A stretch of DNA of 64,000 nucleotides from Lachnoanaerobaculum orale (GTDB lineage: Bacteria; Bacillota; Clostridia; Lachnospirales; Lachnospiraceae), in contig NZ_RRCM01000003.1 in NCBI RefSeq assembly GCF_003862485.1, positions 1-64,000 of the forward strand, given 5' to 3'. The position numbers and the translations under genes were made by a program. Positions 35,131-44,130 of this stretch are shown here, piece by piece (position 1 is the stretch's first letter; every line of letters starts with the position of its first letter). A model generated the notes under the pieces. It was not told the DNA's origin, did not search any database, and worked only from the letters and a program-made list of their open reading frames with translations.

Positions 35131-35649
35131 ATGGGATTTTTTGATCAATTAGGTGATGTTGCAAAGAATATCGGTAAGTCTGCAGGTGATTTTGCAAAGC
35201 AGGTAGGTGATAAGACAAATGACGCTTTGGAGATCAGCAAGCTTAATACAAAGATTTCTGCAGAGAATGCGGAGATTGAGAAAGAAAAGAAGAAATTAAG
35301 CGATGCACTTTTTGAAAGATTTGCAAGAGGCGAGGAAGTTCCTGAAGAGGTTAAGGAATTTTGTGATAATATAAAGTCACATCTGTTAAATATAGACGGC
35401 TTTAAAGAAGAGATAGAAAAAGTAAAAGCTGCCGCAGCAGAGAGAGCAACTAACCTCAAAGAAGAAGTTAACGACAAGGTTGATGACTTAAAGGATGCTG
35501 CAAGTGATGTTAAGGATCATGCAGAGGACTTTGCAGAAGATGTAAAGGATGCAGCCGATAATGTTGTAGATGAAGTAAAAGATCATGTTGAAGACGCAAA
35601 GGATGCTGTTCATGATGCTGTAGATAATATCAAGGAAGATAACAACTAA
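35131..35649 (+). CDS. Highly charged amphipathic-repeat protein (LEA/apolipoprotein-like)
   Basis: A 172-residue soluble protein. The N-terminal part (MGFFDQLGDVAKNIGKSAGDF) resembles small zinc-ribbon or stress proteins but has no zinc motif. The middle is a predicted coiled coil (~40-115). The last ~60 residues are imperfect 11-residue units of the type DVKDAADNVVD. Such repeats occur in LEA-like desiccation/stress proteins and lipid-surface-binding helices. It is monocistronic, with its own promoter and terminator. Its function is unknown. Confidence 0.65.
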   Translation: MGFFDQLGDVAKNIGKSAGDFAKQVGDKTNDALEISKLNTKISAENAEIEKEKKKLSDALFERFARGEEVPEEVKEFCDNIKSHLLNIDGFKEEIEKVKAAAAERATNLKEEVNDKVDDLKDAASDVKDHAEDFAEDVKDAADNVVDEVKDHVEDAKDAVHDAVDNIKEDNN

Positions 35650-35686
35650 AATATTGATATTTTTATGAAAATTCTTTAAAATAAAA

Positions 35687-35718
35687 GGAGTAAAACTGAA
35701 GAGGTTTTGCTCCTTTTT
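35687..35718 (+). terminator. Terminator after the charged-repeat gene
   Basis: GGAGTAAAAC/GTTTTGCTCC (35687-35696, 35704-35713; one G-U pair), then five T. Confidence 0.8.
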
Positions 35719-35805
35719 AGCATAAGATACAATGAGTGTCTTATAGAGAAACTTTATAATTAAGAGGATGTGTTTTGCTCGGAATAAACATTTTGGAGGT
35801 TTTTT

Positions 35806-36849
35806 GTGAAAAAAAGAATATTAGCGATAATGGCATGTGCCGTATTGGCACTTTCAGCTTGTGGAAAAGCAAATGTAAAAGAAAGCAGCAGTGCAAGTGA
35901 AAGCAGCAGCGATCAGACAACGGTAGCTCAAAGTTCTGAAAACGAGGAGAGCCTCGGTACTATAAAACTTGGAGGCCTTAAGGGACCTACAAGTATGGGA
36001 ATGGTCAAGCTCTTAGACGATGCGAAGAAAGGAAGCCTTTCATACAGTGTATCATTTGATATGGAAGATGCACCTGATGTTATGGCACCTAAGCTTTTAA
36101 ACGGAGAGGTGGATATTGCCGCATTACCTGTAAATATGGGTTCGGTACTTTTCAATAAATCTGACGGTAAGGTGGTAATGCTCAATGCAAGCACACTAGG
36201 TATACTCTATATCCTTGAAAAGGGTGATCAGAATATAAAGACTATAGAGGACCTTAAGGGTAAGACAATTACAGCACATGGTCAGGGTGCAACACCTGAG
36301 TATTCACTCAGCTATATTCTGTCTGCACACGGTATGGATATAAATAAGGATGTAACTATGGATTGGAAATCATCTGCAGACGAGGTATTGGCGGCTGTTG
36401 AAAATACAGACAATGCCGTAGTGATGCTTCCGCAGCCTTTTGTTACGGTGGCACAGACAAAGATGCCTGAGCTTAAGACTGTAATAGACCTCACAAAGGA
36501 GTGGGATGCAATAGGAACAGGCGGAAAACTTATCACATCCGGAATATTTGTAAGAAGTGACTTCTTGGAGTCAAACAAGGAACTTGTAGATGAGTTTTTA
36601 TCAAACTACACAGATTCTGTGAAATGGATAAATGAGAATGTGGAAGATGCATCCAAGCTTGTAGAAGAAAACGGTATTATCAAAGCACCTGTTGCAGCCA
36701 AGGCAATACCTTACTGTAACTTGGTTTCTATAACAGGTGATGAGATGAAGAAGGATGCCGAAGAATATTTAAAGACACTCTTTGATGCTGACCCGAAGTC
36801 TGTAGGAGGCGCATTGCCGGGAGAAGAGTTCTACTATACCGGAAAATAA
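35806..36849 (+). CDS. ABC transporter substrate-binding lipoprotein (SsuA/NMT1-like)
   Basis: A 347-residue lipoprotein with lipobox LSAC (Cys19), a Ser-rich linker to ~50 and a type II binding fold of the NMT1/SsuA/TauA class (GLKGPTSMGMVKLL, GEVDIAALPVNMG, GKTITAHGQGATPEY). Ligands of this class include sulfonates, nitrate, taurine and pyrimidine thiamine precursors; none can be chosen here. The start is GTG 35806 after TTGGAGG. It is followed within one base by the permease and then the ATPase: a complete importer. Confidence 0.87.
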   Translation: MKKRILAIMACAVLALSACGKANVKESSSASESSSDQTTVAQSSENEESLGTIKLGGLKGPTSMGMVKLLDDAKKGSLSYSVSFDMEDAPDVMAPKLLNGEVDIAALPVNMGSVLFNKSDGKVVMLNASTLGILYILEKGDQNIKTIEDLKGKTITAHGQGATPEYSLSYILSAHGMDINKDVTMDWKSSADEVLAAVENTDNAVVMLPQPFVTVAQTKMPELKTVIDLTKEWDAIGTGGKLITSGIFVRSDFLESNKELVDEFLSNYTDSVKWINENVEDASKLVEENGIIKAPVAAKAIPYCNLVSITGDEMKKDAEEYLKTLFDADPKSVGGALPGEEFYYTGK

Positions 36850-36850
36850 T

Positions 36851-37603
36851 ATGAATAAAAGTAGGTTACACAAGATTACAGCAGTGCTTTTTGCACTGCT
36901 GTTTTGGCAAATAGCGGCAATGATTCTTGACAGGTCATTTTTACTGTCCTCACCTATAGAGGTATTGAAGTCACTGCTCGAACTTGGACTTAGCGGTGTT
37001 TTTTGGACGGGGATGTGGAAAAGTGTATGCAAAATACTTTTAGGATTTTTATCAGGTGCCGGAGTGGGGATATTTCTTGCAGGGCTGTCATACAGATTTA
37101 AGCTGTTTGAAGTCTACATTTCACCCTATATTATGGTGATTCGCTCCATACCTGTGGCGTCATTTGTAATCATCATACTTATATGGCTTGGAGGCGGGGG
37201 ACTCTCCTTATTTGTATGCTTTTTTATGGTGATGCCTATATTTTATGCCAATACATTGGAAGGGCTGAAGTCTGTGGATGTGAAGATGCTTCAAATGGCG
37301 AAGATATTTGAGATGAGTAATAATGCTAAACTTATATATATTTATCTGCCTGCACTTGAATCGTTTCTTTTGTCGGCAAGTGTGGCATCCATAGGTATTG
37401 CATTCAAGTCGGGTATTGCGGCGGAGGTAATAGGCAGACCCAAAGATACTCTCGGATTTTTTCTGTTTGATGCGAAGATGTATTTGGATACTTCGAAGGT
37501 ATTTGCGATAACATTGACAGTCATCATATGCAGTGCGATATTTGAAAGACTGGCAGTACTGATAATAAAGAGGTTTTTCTATATGTTAAAGAGGGTTTAT
37601 TGA
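36851..37603 (+). CDS. ABC transporter permease (SsuC/TauC/ThiX type)
   Basis: A 250-residue membrane protein with about six helices and the BPD_transp_1 EAA-like loop region (EGLKSVDVKMLQMAKIFEMS, ~140-160). It starts one base after the binding-protein stop and overlaps the ATPase start (TGATG). Confidence 0.88.
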   Translation: MNKSRLHKITAVLFALLFWQIAAMILDRSFLLSSPIEVLKSLLELGLSGVFWTGMWKSVCKILLGFLSGAGVGIFLAGLSYRFKLFEVYISPYIMVIRSIPVASFVIIILIWLGGGGLSLFVCFFMVMPIFYANTLEGLKSVDVKMLQMAKIFEMSNNAKLIYIYLPALESFLLSASVASIGIAFKSGIAAEVIGRPKDTLGFFLFDAKMYLDTSKVFAITLTVIICSAIFERLAVLIIKRFFYMLKRVY

Positions 37604-38148
37604 TGAGACTGAAAAATATATGTAAGAGCTTTAAAGATATAGAGGTTTTAAAGGACTTTAGTCTAAATGTGGATGAAGGTGAGCATATCGCCATTATGGG
37701 AAAGTCGGGGAAGGGAAAGACCACCGTTTTGAATATTATAATGGGATTTGAACTTCCGGACAGCGGTGAGACGGAACTTCCAAATGAGATATCTGCAGTA
37801 TTTCAGGAGAACAGACTTTGTGAAGACTTTTGCGCAAGCTCAAATGTATGCTTATTGAAAGGAAATAAGAGTCTTGCAAAAGAAATCTTTGATAAGCTTG
37901 GAATTGACAGCACAAAAAAAGTAAGTACAATGAGCGGTGGTCAAAAAAGAAGAGTTGCACTTGCAAGATGCCTTGTAAAAGATGCAGAGCTTTATATATT
38001 TGATGAGGCGCTAAAGGGACTTGATGAAAAGACAAAAGCTGTGGCTATGACTGTTATAAAAGAGTATACTGATGGAAAAAGTGCAATCTTTGTTACACAT
38101 GATATAAATGAAGCAAAAGATTTTGCAGACAGAATAGTGGAGATTTAA
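37603..38148 (+). CDS. ABC transporter ATPase, short (SsuB/TauB type)
   Basis: A 181-residue NBD with Walker A GKSGKGKT (33-40), the signature MSGGQKRRVALARCL (~107-121), Walker B LYIFDEALKGLD (~127-138) and the switch His in FVTHDINEA. It is about 50-70 residues shorter than usual SsuB proteins, lacking the C-terminal tail. ATG 37603 is preferred over TTG 37600. All ATPase motifs are present, so it should work. Confidence 0.88.
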   Translation: MRLKNICKSFKDIEVLKDFSLNVDEGEHIAIMGKSGKGKTTVLNIIMGFELPDSGETELPNEISAVFQENRLCEDFCASSNVCLLKGNKSLAKEIFDKLGIDSTKKVSTMSGGQKRRVALARCLVKDAELYIFDEALKGLDEKTKAVAMTVIKEYTDGKSAIFVTHDINEAKDFADRIVEI

Positions 38149-38154
38149 GTAGCT

Positions 38155-39159
38155 ATGAAAATAAAGTTGGAAAAGTTATCGGAGTTGCATATGGAAGGTA
38201 TAACTCTTTTTGAGGTCTCATATAAGTATGCACCGATATATGCAAAGAATTATTTTGCAAGAGCGAAGGATGAATTTGTTATTTACTGTATTGACAATGA
38301 GAAAAATAAGGGCGTTTTGTGGTTAAAGAATAATGAATATAAGTTTATTCCCATAAATGCAGATGATGGAAGAGGCGCTAATTTATTGCTTAATACGGAT
38401 GACGGCATAATTTTAATTACTAAAAATAAGGCATGGAAAATGGAAGCGGACAGCGAAGTATTTACTACGATAAATATAGAGAAACCTTGTATTGCTGAAA
38501 ATATAACAGAGATTTCAACTTTGGGGGAGAATGAAAATTATCCTGTTATTTGTCGTGTAAGTGTGGAGGCGATGGCTGCCAACAGCTTTACATTTTTTAA
38601 ATATGATAAAGATGAAAATACTATAAAATTTGAAGATATATTACAGCCGATTTTTACAACCGAAAATACAATGAAAAGATTTTTTGACTCATTGTCTGAG
38701 GTGGACGGGCTTTATTATAAGATGAATTTTAAATATAACTATCCTCAAATCGGAAGTATGATGATAAAGGATGATGTGATATATGTATTCTTAGAGGCTG
38801 ATATTGTAAACCCGGCAGGACTCAGTACTTATAAGTATTATTGGTATGTGGAAATAACTAAAGACGGAGTTTATAAAAAGAAAATTTGGGGAGCGGAAAG
38901 ACTGGATAAACTGCAGGGAAAGCGTGGAGTAAGAGGAAAATTCAGTGCAGATAAGAAATATCTGATATTATCCCCTATTTTTAAAACAGATGAATGGAAG
39001 GGTAAACAAAAATTACTGAGGTTCTCAGATTTGGAACTTTTGGATATCACATTGCCAAGAGGATACTCAAAGTTTAGAGTACTGGATATTTTTGATGAGA
39101 ATGCATTTATCAGTGATGAGGTAGATAAGATAGCACTTTGTAAAATGACGGAAGGGTAA
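38155..39159 (+). CDS. Hypothetical soluble protein
   Basis: A 334-residue protein starting MKIKLEKLSELHMEGITLFEV, with repeated strand-like blocks (EFVIYCIDNEKNKGVLWLKN, DGIILITKNKAWKM, KYLILSPIFKTDEWKG). This recalls a beta-propeller or WG-repeat-like fold. No signal peptide or membrane segment is seen. It is six bases after the ABC ATPase. The family is not recognised and no function is claimed. Confidence 0.6.
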   Translation: MKIKLEKLSELHMEGITLFEVSYKYAPIYAKNYFARAKDEFVIYCIDNEKNKGVLWLKNNEYKFIPINADDGRGANLLLNTDDGIILITKNKAWKMEADSEVFTTINIEKPCIAENITEISTLGENENYPVICRVSVEAMAANSFTFFKYDKDENTIKFEDILQPIFTTENTMKRFFDSLSEVDGLYYKMNFKYNYPQIGSMMIKDDVIYVFLEADIVNPAGLSTYKYYWYVEITKDGVYKKKIWGAERLDKLQGKRGVRGKFSADKKYLILSPIFKTDEWKGKQKLLRFSDLELLDITLPRGYSKFRVLDIFDENAFISDEVDKIALCKMTEG

Positions 39160-39163
39160 TATT

Positions 39164-40267
39164 TTGAATAATATAAAGAAAAAATATATTGTGTATATTG
39201 TAGTTGCAACGATTATAGTATATGCAACAGTCAGGTATTTCGGGACTGTAGAGAGTTATATATTAAGGGTGACAAATACATTGATGCCTTTTGTGGCAGG
39301 CGCAATTATGGCATATATTATAAATATTCTTATGGATTCATATGAAGATTTACTTTTGAAAAAATTTCATAATAAAAAAATTATAAGAACTGTATCAATA
39401 CTATTGTCAATATTTACATTTGTGTTGGTGATAGGGTTGCTTCTGGGTCTTATTATTCCGCAGCTTGTGAAGATAATGTTTTCAATAATGTATACAAATC
39501 CAAGTGATATAAAAAAGATAATTGAAAGTATAAGCAAAAACAATATAGTGGACAAGATTGCCGATATAATGAATGTTGATATTAACAATATAGATATTTC
39601 AGGTTATGTCACAAAGCTTATACACAGTGTAATGTCAAGTGTAGGAAATATTCTTATAGGAGTGATAAGCGGAATATCGGGATTTTTCAATACTGTAATA
39701 TCTGTCTTTATGGCGGTGGTATTTGCAATATATATACTTGTGGATAAGGAAAGAATTGCGGTGCAGGGTGATAAACTTTTAAGAGCTTTTTTACCGTCAA
39801 AGAGAGATACTGTAATTGATGTACTGAGTATTTTTAATAAAAGTTTCAGAAATTATTTTATCAGTCAGGTAAAAGAGGCGATAATACTTGGTGTACTGCT
39901 CTATATTGTGATGCTTATAGTAAGGCTGCCTTATGCATCTTCTATAGCCATATTGGTGGGGGTGACGGCGCTGATACCTGTGATAGGAGCTTATGCCGGA
40001 CTCTTTATCGGAGCACTTATGATAATTACAAAGTCTTTTTCAAGTATGATTATATTTATCATAGTACATACTATAGTACAGCAGTTTGAAAACAATATAA
40101 TATATCCGAGAGTGGTAGGAAGCTCTGTAGGACTTCCGGGCATGTGGGTAATAGTTGCGGTAGCACTTGGAGGCAGCCTTTTTGGAATATTCGGAGTATT
40201 TGTTGCGGTTCCTGTGGCTGCAAGCCTTTACTTTATTTTAAAAAGAGAAACTCTTAAGAGACTTTAA
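39164..40267 (+). CDS. AI-2E family transporter (PerM/YtvI-like permease)
   Basis: A 367-residue membrane protein with about seven hydrophobic segments. Family signatures include the FVAGAIMAYIINILMD N-terminal helix, the central soluble part (~100-150), and the C-terminal GVTALIPVIGAYAGLFIGAL and FENNIIYPRVVGSSVGLPGMW. The family includes AI-2 exporters and Na+/H+ antiporters. The start is TTG 39164. Confidence 0.85.
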   Translation: MNNIKKKYIVYIVVATIIVYATVRYFGTVESYILRVTNTLMPFVAGAIMAYIINILMDSYEDLLLKKFHNKKIIRTVSILLSIFTFVLVIGLLLGLIIPQLVKIMFSIMYTNPSDIKKIIESISKNNIVDKIADIMNVDINNIDISGYVTKLIHSVMSSVGNILIGVISGISGFFNTVISVFMAVVFAIYILVDKERIAVQGDKLLRAFLPSKRDTVIDVLSIFNKSFRNYFISQVKEAIILGVLLYIVMLIVRLPYASSIAILVGVTALIPVIGAYAGLFIGALMIITKSFSSMIIFIIVHTIVQQFENNIIYPRVVGSSVGLPGMWVIVAVALGGSLFGIFGVFVAVPVAASLYFILKRETLKRL

Positions 40268-40308
40268 TTAAGAGTATGTAGTTTATGTTAAATCAGTGTT
40301 ACATTTGC

Positions 40309-40337
40309 TTGATAAATCGGCTGTAAACCTTTATAAT
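40309..40337 (+). promoter_or_regulatory. Promoter for the HtrA-like gene
   Basis: TTGATA (40309-40314), a 17-base spacer, TATAAT (40332-40337). The coding start is 56 bases downstream. Confidence 0.75.
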
Positions 40338-40392
40338 CTTTCTTAGGGAGAGCGAGATATTATGTAATATATCCTGAAAGCAGAGGGTTTTT

Positions 40393-41652
40393 ATGCCAAA
40401 TACAAAAAAAGACCATGAGTCTGATGAGAAAAATCCTTTTATAAAGCAGACTATTATAGAAGAGAAAAAAGATCAGCGTAAGAGGATTGTCTCGGCAGCT
40501 TGCCTTGCTGTTGTTTTTGGAATTGTTGCAGGCCCAAGTACGGCATTGACATCACATATTATAAACAAAAACATACTAAGCAAAAAGACAAAAACCACTA
40601 TACAGATTCCAAAGGAGGAGACAAGCCTTGAGGGAAGTGAGGAGGCGGAGTCGTCTGAGCCTGTAGAAGATATAGTGGCATCGGCTATAGAAAGTATAGA
40701 CTTGAGTGAAAAGAACTTGGAACAGATGTATGCCGGTCTAAGCAAGGTTGCGGAAAATAAAGATAATACAATAGTGAAGATAAGTGCAATCACCACAAAT
40801 ACAGATTGGTTTGACAACACATTGCAAAATGAAAGCAGTTGTTCAGGTATAGTAGTAGCAAAGTCCGGTGATAATCTTATTGTATTGACCACAAATATGT
40901 CCATAGAGGGCGGTATCAGAGTAGGATTTTTTGACGGCAGCGTGAAAGAAGCAAGTGTACTTGGAACGGACAGCCTGACCAATCTTATGATACTTTCCGT
41001 GGATATCTCTTCTATGGGAGAGAAGGTCAAGAGTATAGAACCTATTGTACTGGGAAATTCATATCAGCTGAAGAAGGGCGCATTTATATTGGCTATAGGC
41101 AGTCCGGTGGGAGTGTCAAGAAGTCTTGATATCGGCAATGTGACCGCTATTGAAAAAAATGCAAGCTTTTTTGACGGATATGGCAGGGTAATATACTGTG
41201 ACAAGCATTTAGACAACAGAGGTACGTTTTTGATAGATACATCAGGTGAGTTGGTAGGTGTAATTTCAAATTTGGACGGCGACAGCCCTATATCAATGGC
41301 ATATGGTATATCGGATTTGAAGATGCTTATTGAAAATATGACAAACGGTGTGGGCTCCTCATATCTGGGAGTTCGTGCAATTGATATAGACAAGGATAAG
41401 GCACCGGAAGGTATGCCAAGCGGAGTCTATGTCACAGAAGTAAGGGCAGATTCTCCGGCCTACAATATAGGTATACAATCAGGTGATATAATATCCATGA
41501 TTGGTGACGAGGAAGTGAACTCTATTATAGGGTTTAAAAATATAATGGAAAAACTGAAGCCAAACCAAGTGGTAAATATCAAAGTGAGCCGTTCCGGTAA
41601 AGATGGTTTTACAGAACTGAATTTTGAAACAACAATTGGTGCCAGGAGCTAG
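40393..41652 (+). CDS. HtrA/DegP-like membrane protein without catalytic triad (pseudoprotease)
   Basis: A 419-residue protein with a cytoplasmic N-terminus, one membrane helix (~36-58, SAACLAVVFGIVAGPSTALT), an acidic linker, a trypsin-like domain (~125-315) and a PDZ domain (~320-415, YLGVRAIDID, SGVYVTEVRADSPAYNIGIQSGDIIS). The HtrA frame is recognisable (ILAIGSPVG, GNVTAIEKNA, GELVGVISN). The triad is lost: the His of the usual TNNHVV is Met169, the Asp of the usual TDLAVLK is Asn197, and the GNSGG serine is Arg276 in DNRGT. It is probably a binding or sensor protein at the envelope. The open frame and good promoter argue against a decaying gene. Confidence 0.85.
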   Translation: MPNTKKDHESDEKNPFIKQTIIEEKKDQRKRIVSAACLAVVFGIVAGPSTALTSHIINKNILSKKTKTTIQIPKEETSLEGSEEAESSEPVEDIVASAIESIDLSEKNLEQMYAGLSKVAENKDNTIVKISAITTNTDWFDNTLQNESSCSGIVVAKSGDNLIVLTTNMSIEGGIRVGFFDGSVKEASVLGTDSLTNLMILSVDISSMGEKVKSIEPIVLGNSYQLKKGAFILAIGSPVGVSRSLDIGNVTAIEKNASFFDGYGRVIYCDKHLDNRGTFLIDTSGELVGVISNLDGDSPISMAYGISDLKMLIENMTNGVGSSYLGVRAIDIDKDKAPEGMPSGVYVTEVRADSPAYNIGIQSGDIISMIGDEEVNSIIGFKNIMEKLKPNQVVNIKVSRSGKDGFTELNFETTIGARS

Positions 41653-41663
41653 AAGGGTAGAAA

Positions 41664-42611
41664 ATGAAATTTATTGAAAGCTTAAAAGAAGGAATGCATG
41701 TTTCAGAGGTTTATCTGTGCAAGACAAAGACAATTGCAATGTCAAAGACCGGCAAAGAGTATGCCAGTCTGAGCCTGCATGATAAGACAGGAAGCATTGA
41801 TGCGAAGATATGGGATTTATATTCTCCGGGTATCTCTGATGTGGACGCTATGACATTTGTTGTAGTGGACGGTGATGTTACGTCTTTTAATAATGTATTG
41901 CAACTTAAGGTGGCAAGAATAAGAGAAGCGGATGAGAAGGAGTATACACCGTCCGACTATGTGCCGGTATCCAAAAAAGATATCGACAAGATGTTTGGCG
42001 AACTGAAAGATAAGATAAAGTCGGTAAAAAATCCGTTCCTAAGTAAGCTTTTGACAGCAATCTTTATAGATGATTTTGAATTTCAGACTGCTTTTAAGTC
42101 ATCATCGGCAGCCAAGACGGTGCATCACGGATTCCTTGGCGGATTACTTGAACACACTCTTGGAGTGGTGAAACTTTGTGAATATTTTTGTAATAACTAT
42201 GAATCATTAAATCGTGATTTACTTATCACATCGGCACTCTGTCATGATATAGGAAAGACCAGAGAGTTGTCGGCATTTCCGGCAAACGATTATACTGATG
42301 AAGGTCAGCTGGTGGGACATATAGTAATAGGTGTTGAGATATTAAAAGCACATATCGACAAGATTCCGGGCTTCCCGAAGAAACTTTCAAATGAGCTGAT
42401 ACATTGTATACTGGCTCATCACGGAGAGCTTGAATACGGCTCACCTAAAAAACCTGCGCTTATAGAAGCTTTGGCACTCAATTTGGCGGATAATGCGGAT
42501 GCAAAGATGGAGACATTTATTGAGCTTCTCGCACAGGGACAGGACGGAGCTACAGGATGGCTCGGCTATAATAAATTACTTGAGAGCAATTACAGAAAGA
42601 CAAGTGTATAA
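41664..42611 (+). CDS. 3'-5' exoribonuclease YhaM family (OB fold plus HD domain)
   Basis: A 315-residue enzyme. The N-terminal OB-fold nucleic-acid-binding domain (~10-95, KTIAMSKTGKEYASLSLHDKTG) is followed by an HD phosphohydrolase domain (~150-290) with HHGFLGGLLEHT, ALCHDIGKTREL and HHGELEYG supplying the metal ligands. This layout is that of Firmicute YhaM, which degrades RNA 3' ends. The length matches (B. subtilis 314). It is 11 bases after the HtrA-like gene. Confidence 0.9.
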   Translation: MKFIESLKEGMHVSEVYLCKTKTIAMSKTGKEYASLSLHDKTGSIDAKIWDLYSPGISDVDAMTFVVVDGDVTSFNNVLQLKVARIREADEKEYTPSDYVPVSKKDIDKMFGELKDKIKSVKNPFLSKLLTAIFIDDFEFQTAFKSSSAAKTVHHGFLGGLLEHTLGVVKLCEYFCNNYESLNRDLLITSALCHDIGKTRELSAFPANDYTDEGQLVGHIVIGVEILKAHIDKIPGFPKKLSNELIHCILAHHGELEYGSPKKPALIEALALNLADNADAKMETFIELLAQGQDGATGWLGYNKLLESNYRKTSV

Positions 42612-42673
42612 TATAAAGTCGATAATATAGACTGATTATCAAAACAGTCTGATAAGTTTAGTAATGGAGATAT

Positions 42674-44077
42674 ATGAAAACTGACAGTACATTAAATTAC
42701 AAAAAAGGTGAAATGATAACAGTTGATATAACAGACTTTGGAGAAAATGGCGAAGGCATCGGAAAAACCGATGCCTTCACATGGTTTATAAAAGATACTG
42801 TTATCGGAGATAAAGTCACAGCAAAGGTGATGAAAACAAAGAAAAGCTACGGATATGCAAGACTTGACAGTATAGTTAAGGAGAGCCCCGACAGAATAGA
42901 GGCCAAATGTCCGGTGGCAAGAAGCTGTGGAGGATGTACATTACAAAGTCTTGATTATAGTGCGGAGCTTAAACTCAAGCAAAACAAAGTGGAAAATCAT
43001 CTGAAAAGAATAGGCGGATTTGACCTGTCAAATGTGGAGATAGAAGAAATTATCGGTATGGAAGACCCGATAAGGTACAGAAATAAATCCCAATTTCCGT
43101 TCGGAAGAAAGAACGGCAAGAACATCACAGGCTATTTTGCAGGCAGAACCCACAGCATTGTAGAGTTTGATGACTGTATTATCGGTATCAAAGAAAATAA
43201 GACTGTACTGCAGAAAGTTCTTGATTTTATGGAGAAGTACAGTGTGGATGCCTACAATGAGGAAGATGGAAGCGGCATAGTAAGGCATGTACTTATAAGA
43301 AAAGGCTTTGCTACGGGTGAGTTGATGGTGTGCATAGTTATAAACGCAAACAATCTGCCACATAGTGATAAGCTTGTAGAGAGCTTACGTAGCGCACTGG
43401 GAAGTGATTTAAAATCCGTCTCTATGAATATAAATAAAAAGAATACCAATGTCATATTGGGAGAAAGAACAGTTACTCTTTATGGCAACGGCTATATAGA
43501 GGATTACATAGGGGATGTGAAGTTTAGAATATCGCCACAGTCATTTTATCAGGTAAATCCTGTACAGACAAAGAAACTATACTCTAAGGCATTAGAGTAT
43601 GCTGCACTGACCGGTGAGGAAACAGTCTGGGATATGTATTGCGGCATAGGTACCATTTCACTTTTCCTCGCAAAGTCCGCAAAGTTTGTCTACGGCGTGG
43701 AAATAGTGGACGCCGCCATACAGAATGCGATAGAGAACGCAAAACTTAACAATATAGAAAATGTGAAGTTCTTCGTAGGAAAGGCGGAAGAAGTAATCAC
43801 AGGCGAATACGAAAACGGTAATATAAGAGATATAGATGTAATAGTGGTAGACCCTCCAAGAAAAGGTCTTGATAAGCTTGCAATAGATACAATGCTGAAG
43901 CTCCTGCCAAAGAGAATAGTATATGTAAGCTGCGATTCCTCTACACTGGCAAGGGATTTAAAGATGTTGTGTGAGAAGGAATACGAGCTAAAGAAACTTA
44001 CGGTGGTGGACCAGTTTTCTAGGAGCTATCATACGGAGAGTGTGTGCTTGCTGTCAAGAAAAGATAAAGCGGTATAG
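42674..44077 (+). CDS. 23S rRNA (uracil-5-)-methyltransferase, RlmD/RlmCD family
   Basis: A 467-residue SAM-dependent methyltransferase with an N-terminal TRAM domain (~10-70). The iron-sulfur cysteine cluster is CPVARSCGGC (~78-87). The SAM site is MYCGIGTISLFLAKSA (~321), followed by VDPPRKGLD and the catalytic VSCDSSTLARD (~420). It is full length. A second, damaged copy of its middle/3' part lies at 49770-50337 on the far side of the accessory cassette, suggesting this gene is an integration point. Confidence 0.92.
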   Translation: MKTDSTLNYKKGEMITVDITDFGENGEGIGKTDAFTWFIKDTVIGDKVTAKVMKTKKSYGYARLDSIVKESPDRIEAKCPVARSCGGCTLQSLDYSAELKLKQNKVENHLKRIGGFDLSNVEIEEIIGMEDPIRYRNKSQFPFGRKNGKNITGYFAGRTHSIVEFDDCIIGIKENKTVLQKVLDFMEKYSVDAYNEEDGSGIVRHVLIRKGFATGELMVCIVINANNLPHSDKLVESLRSALGSDLKSVSMNINKKNTNVILGERTVTLYGNGYIEDYIGDVKFRISPQSFYQVNPVQTKKLYSKALEYAALTGEETVWDMYCGIGTISLFLAKSAKFVYGVEIVDAAIQNAIENAKLNNIENVKFFVGKAEEVITGEYENGNIRDIDVIVVDPPRKGLDKLAIDTMLKLLPKRIVYVSCDSSTLARDLKMLCEKEYELKKLTVVDQFSRSYHTESVCLLSRKDKAV

Positions 44078-44130
44078 TAATTCGCAAAATTTACAAGGCC
44101 TATTATAGAAAATGATAGGAGGTACTGAAA

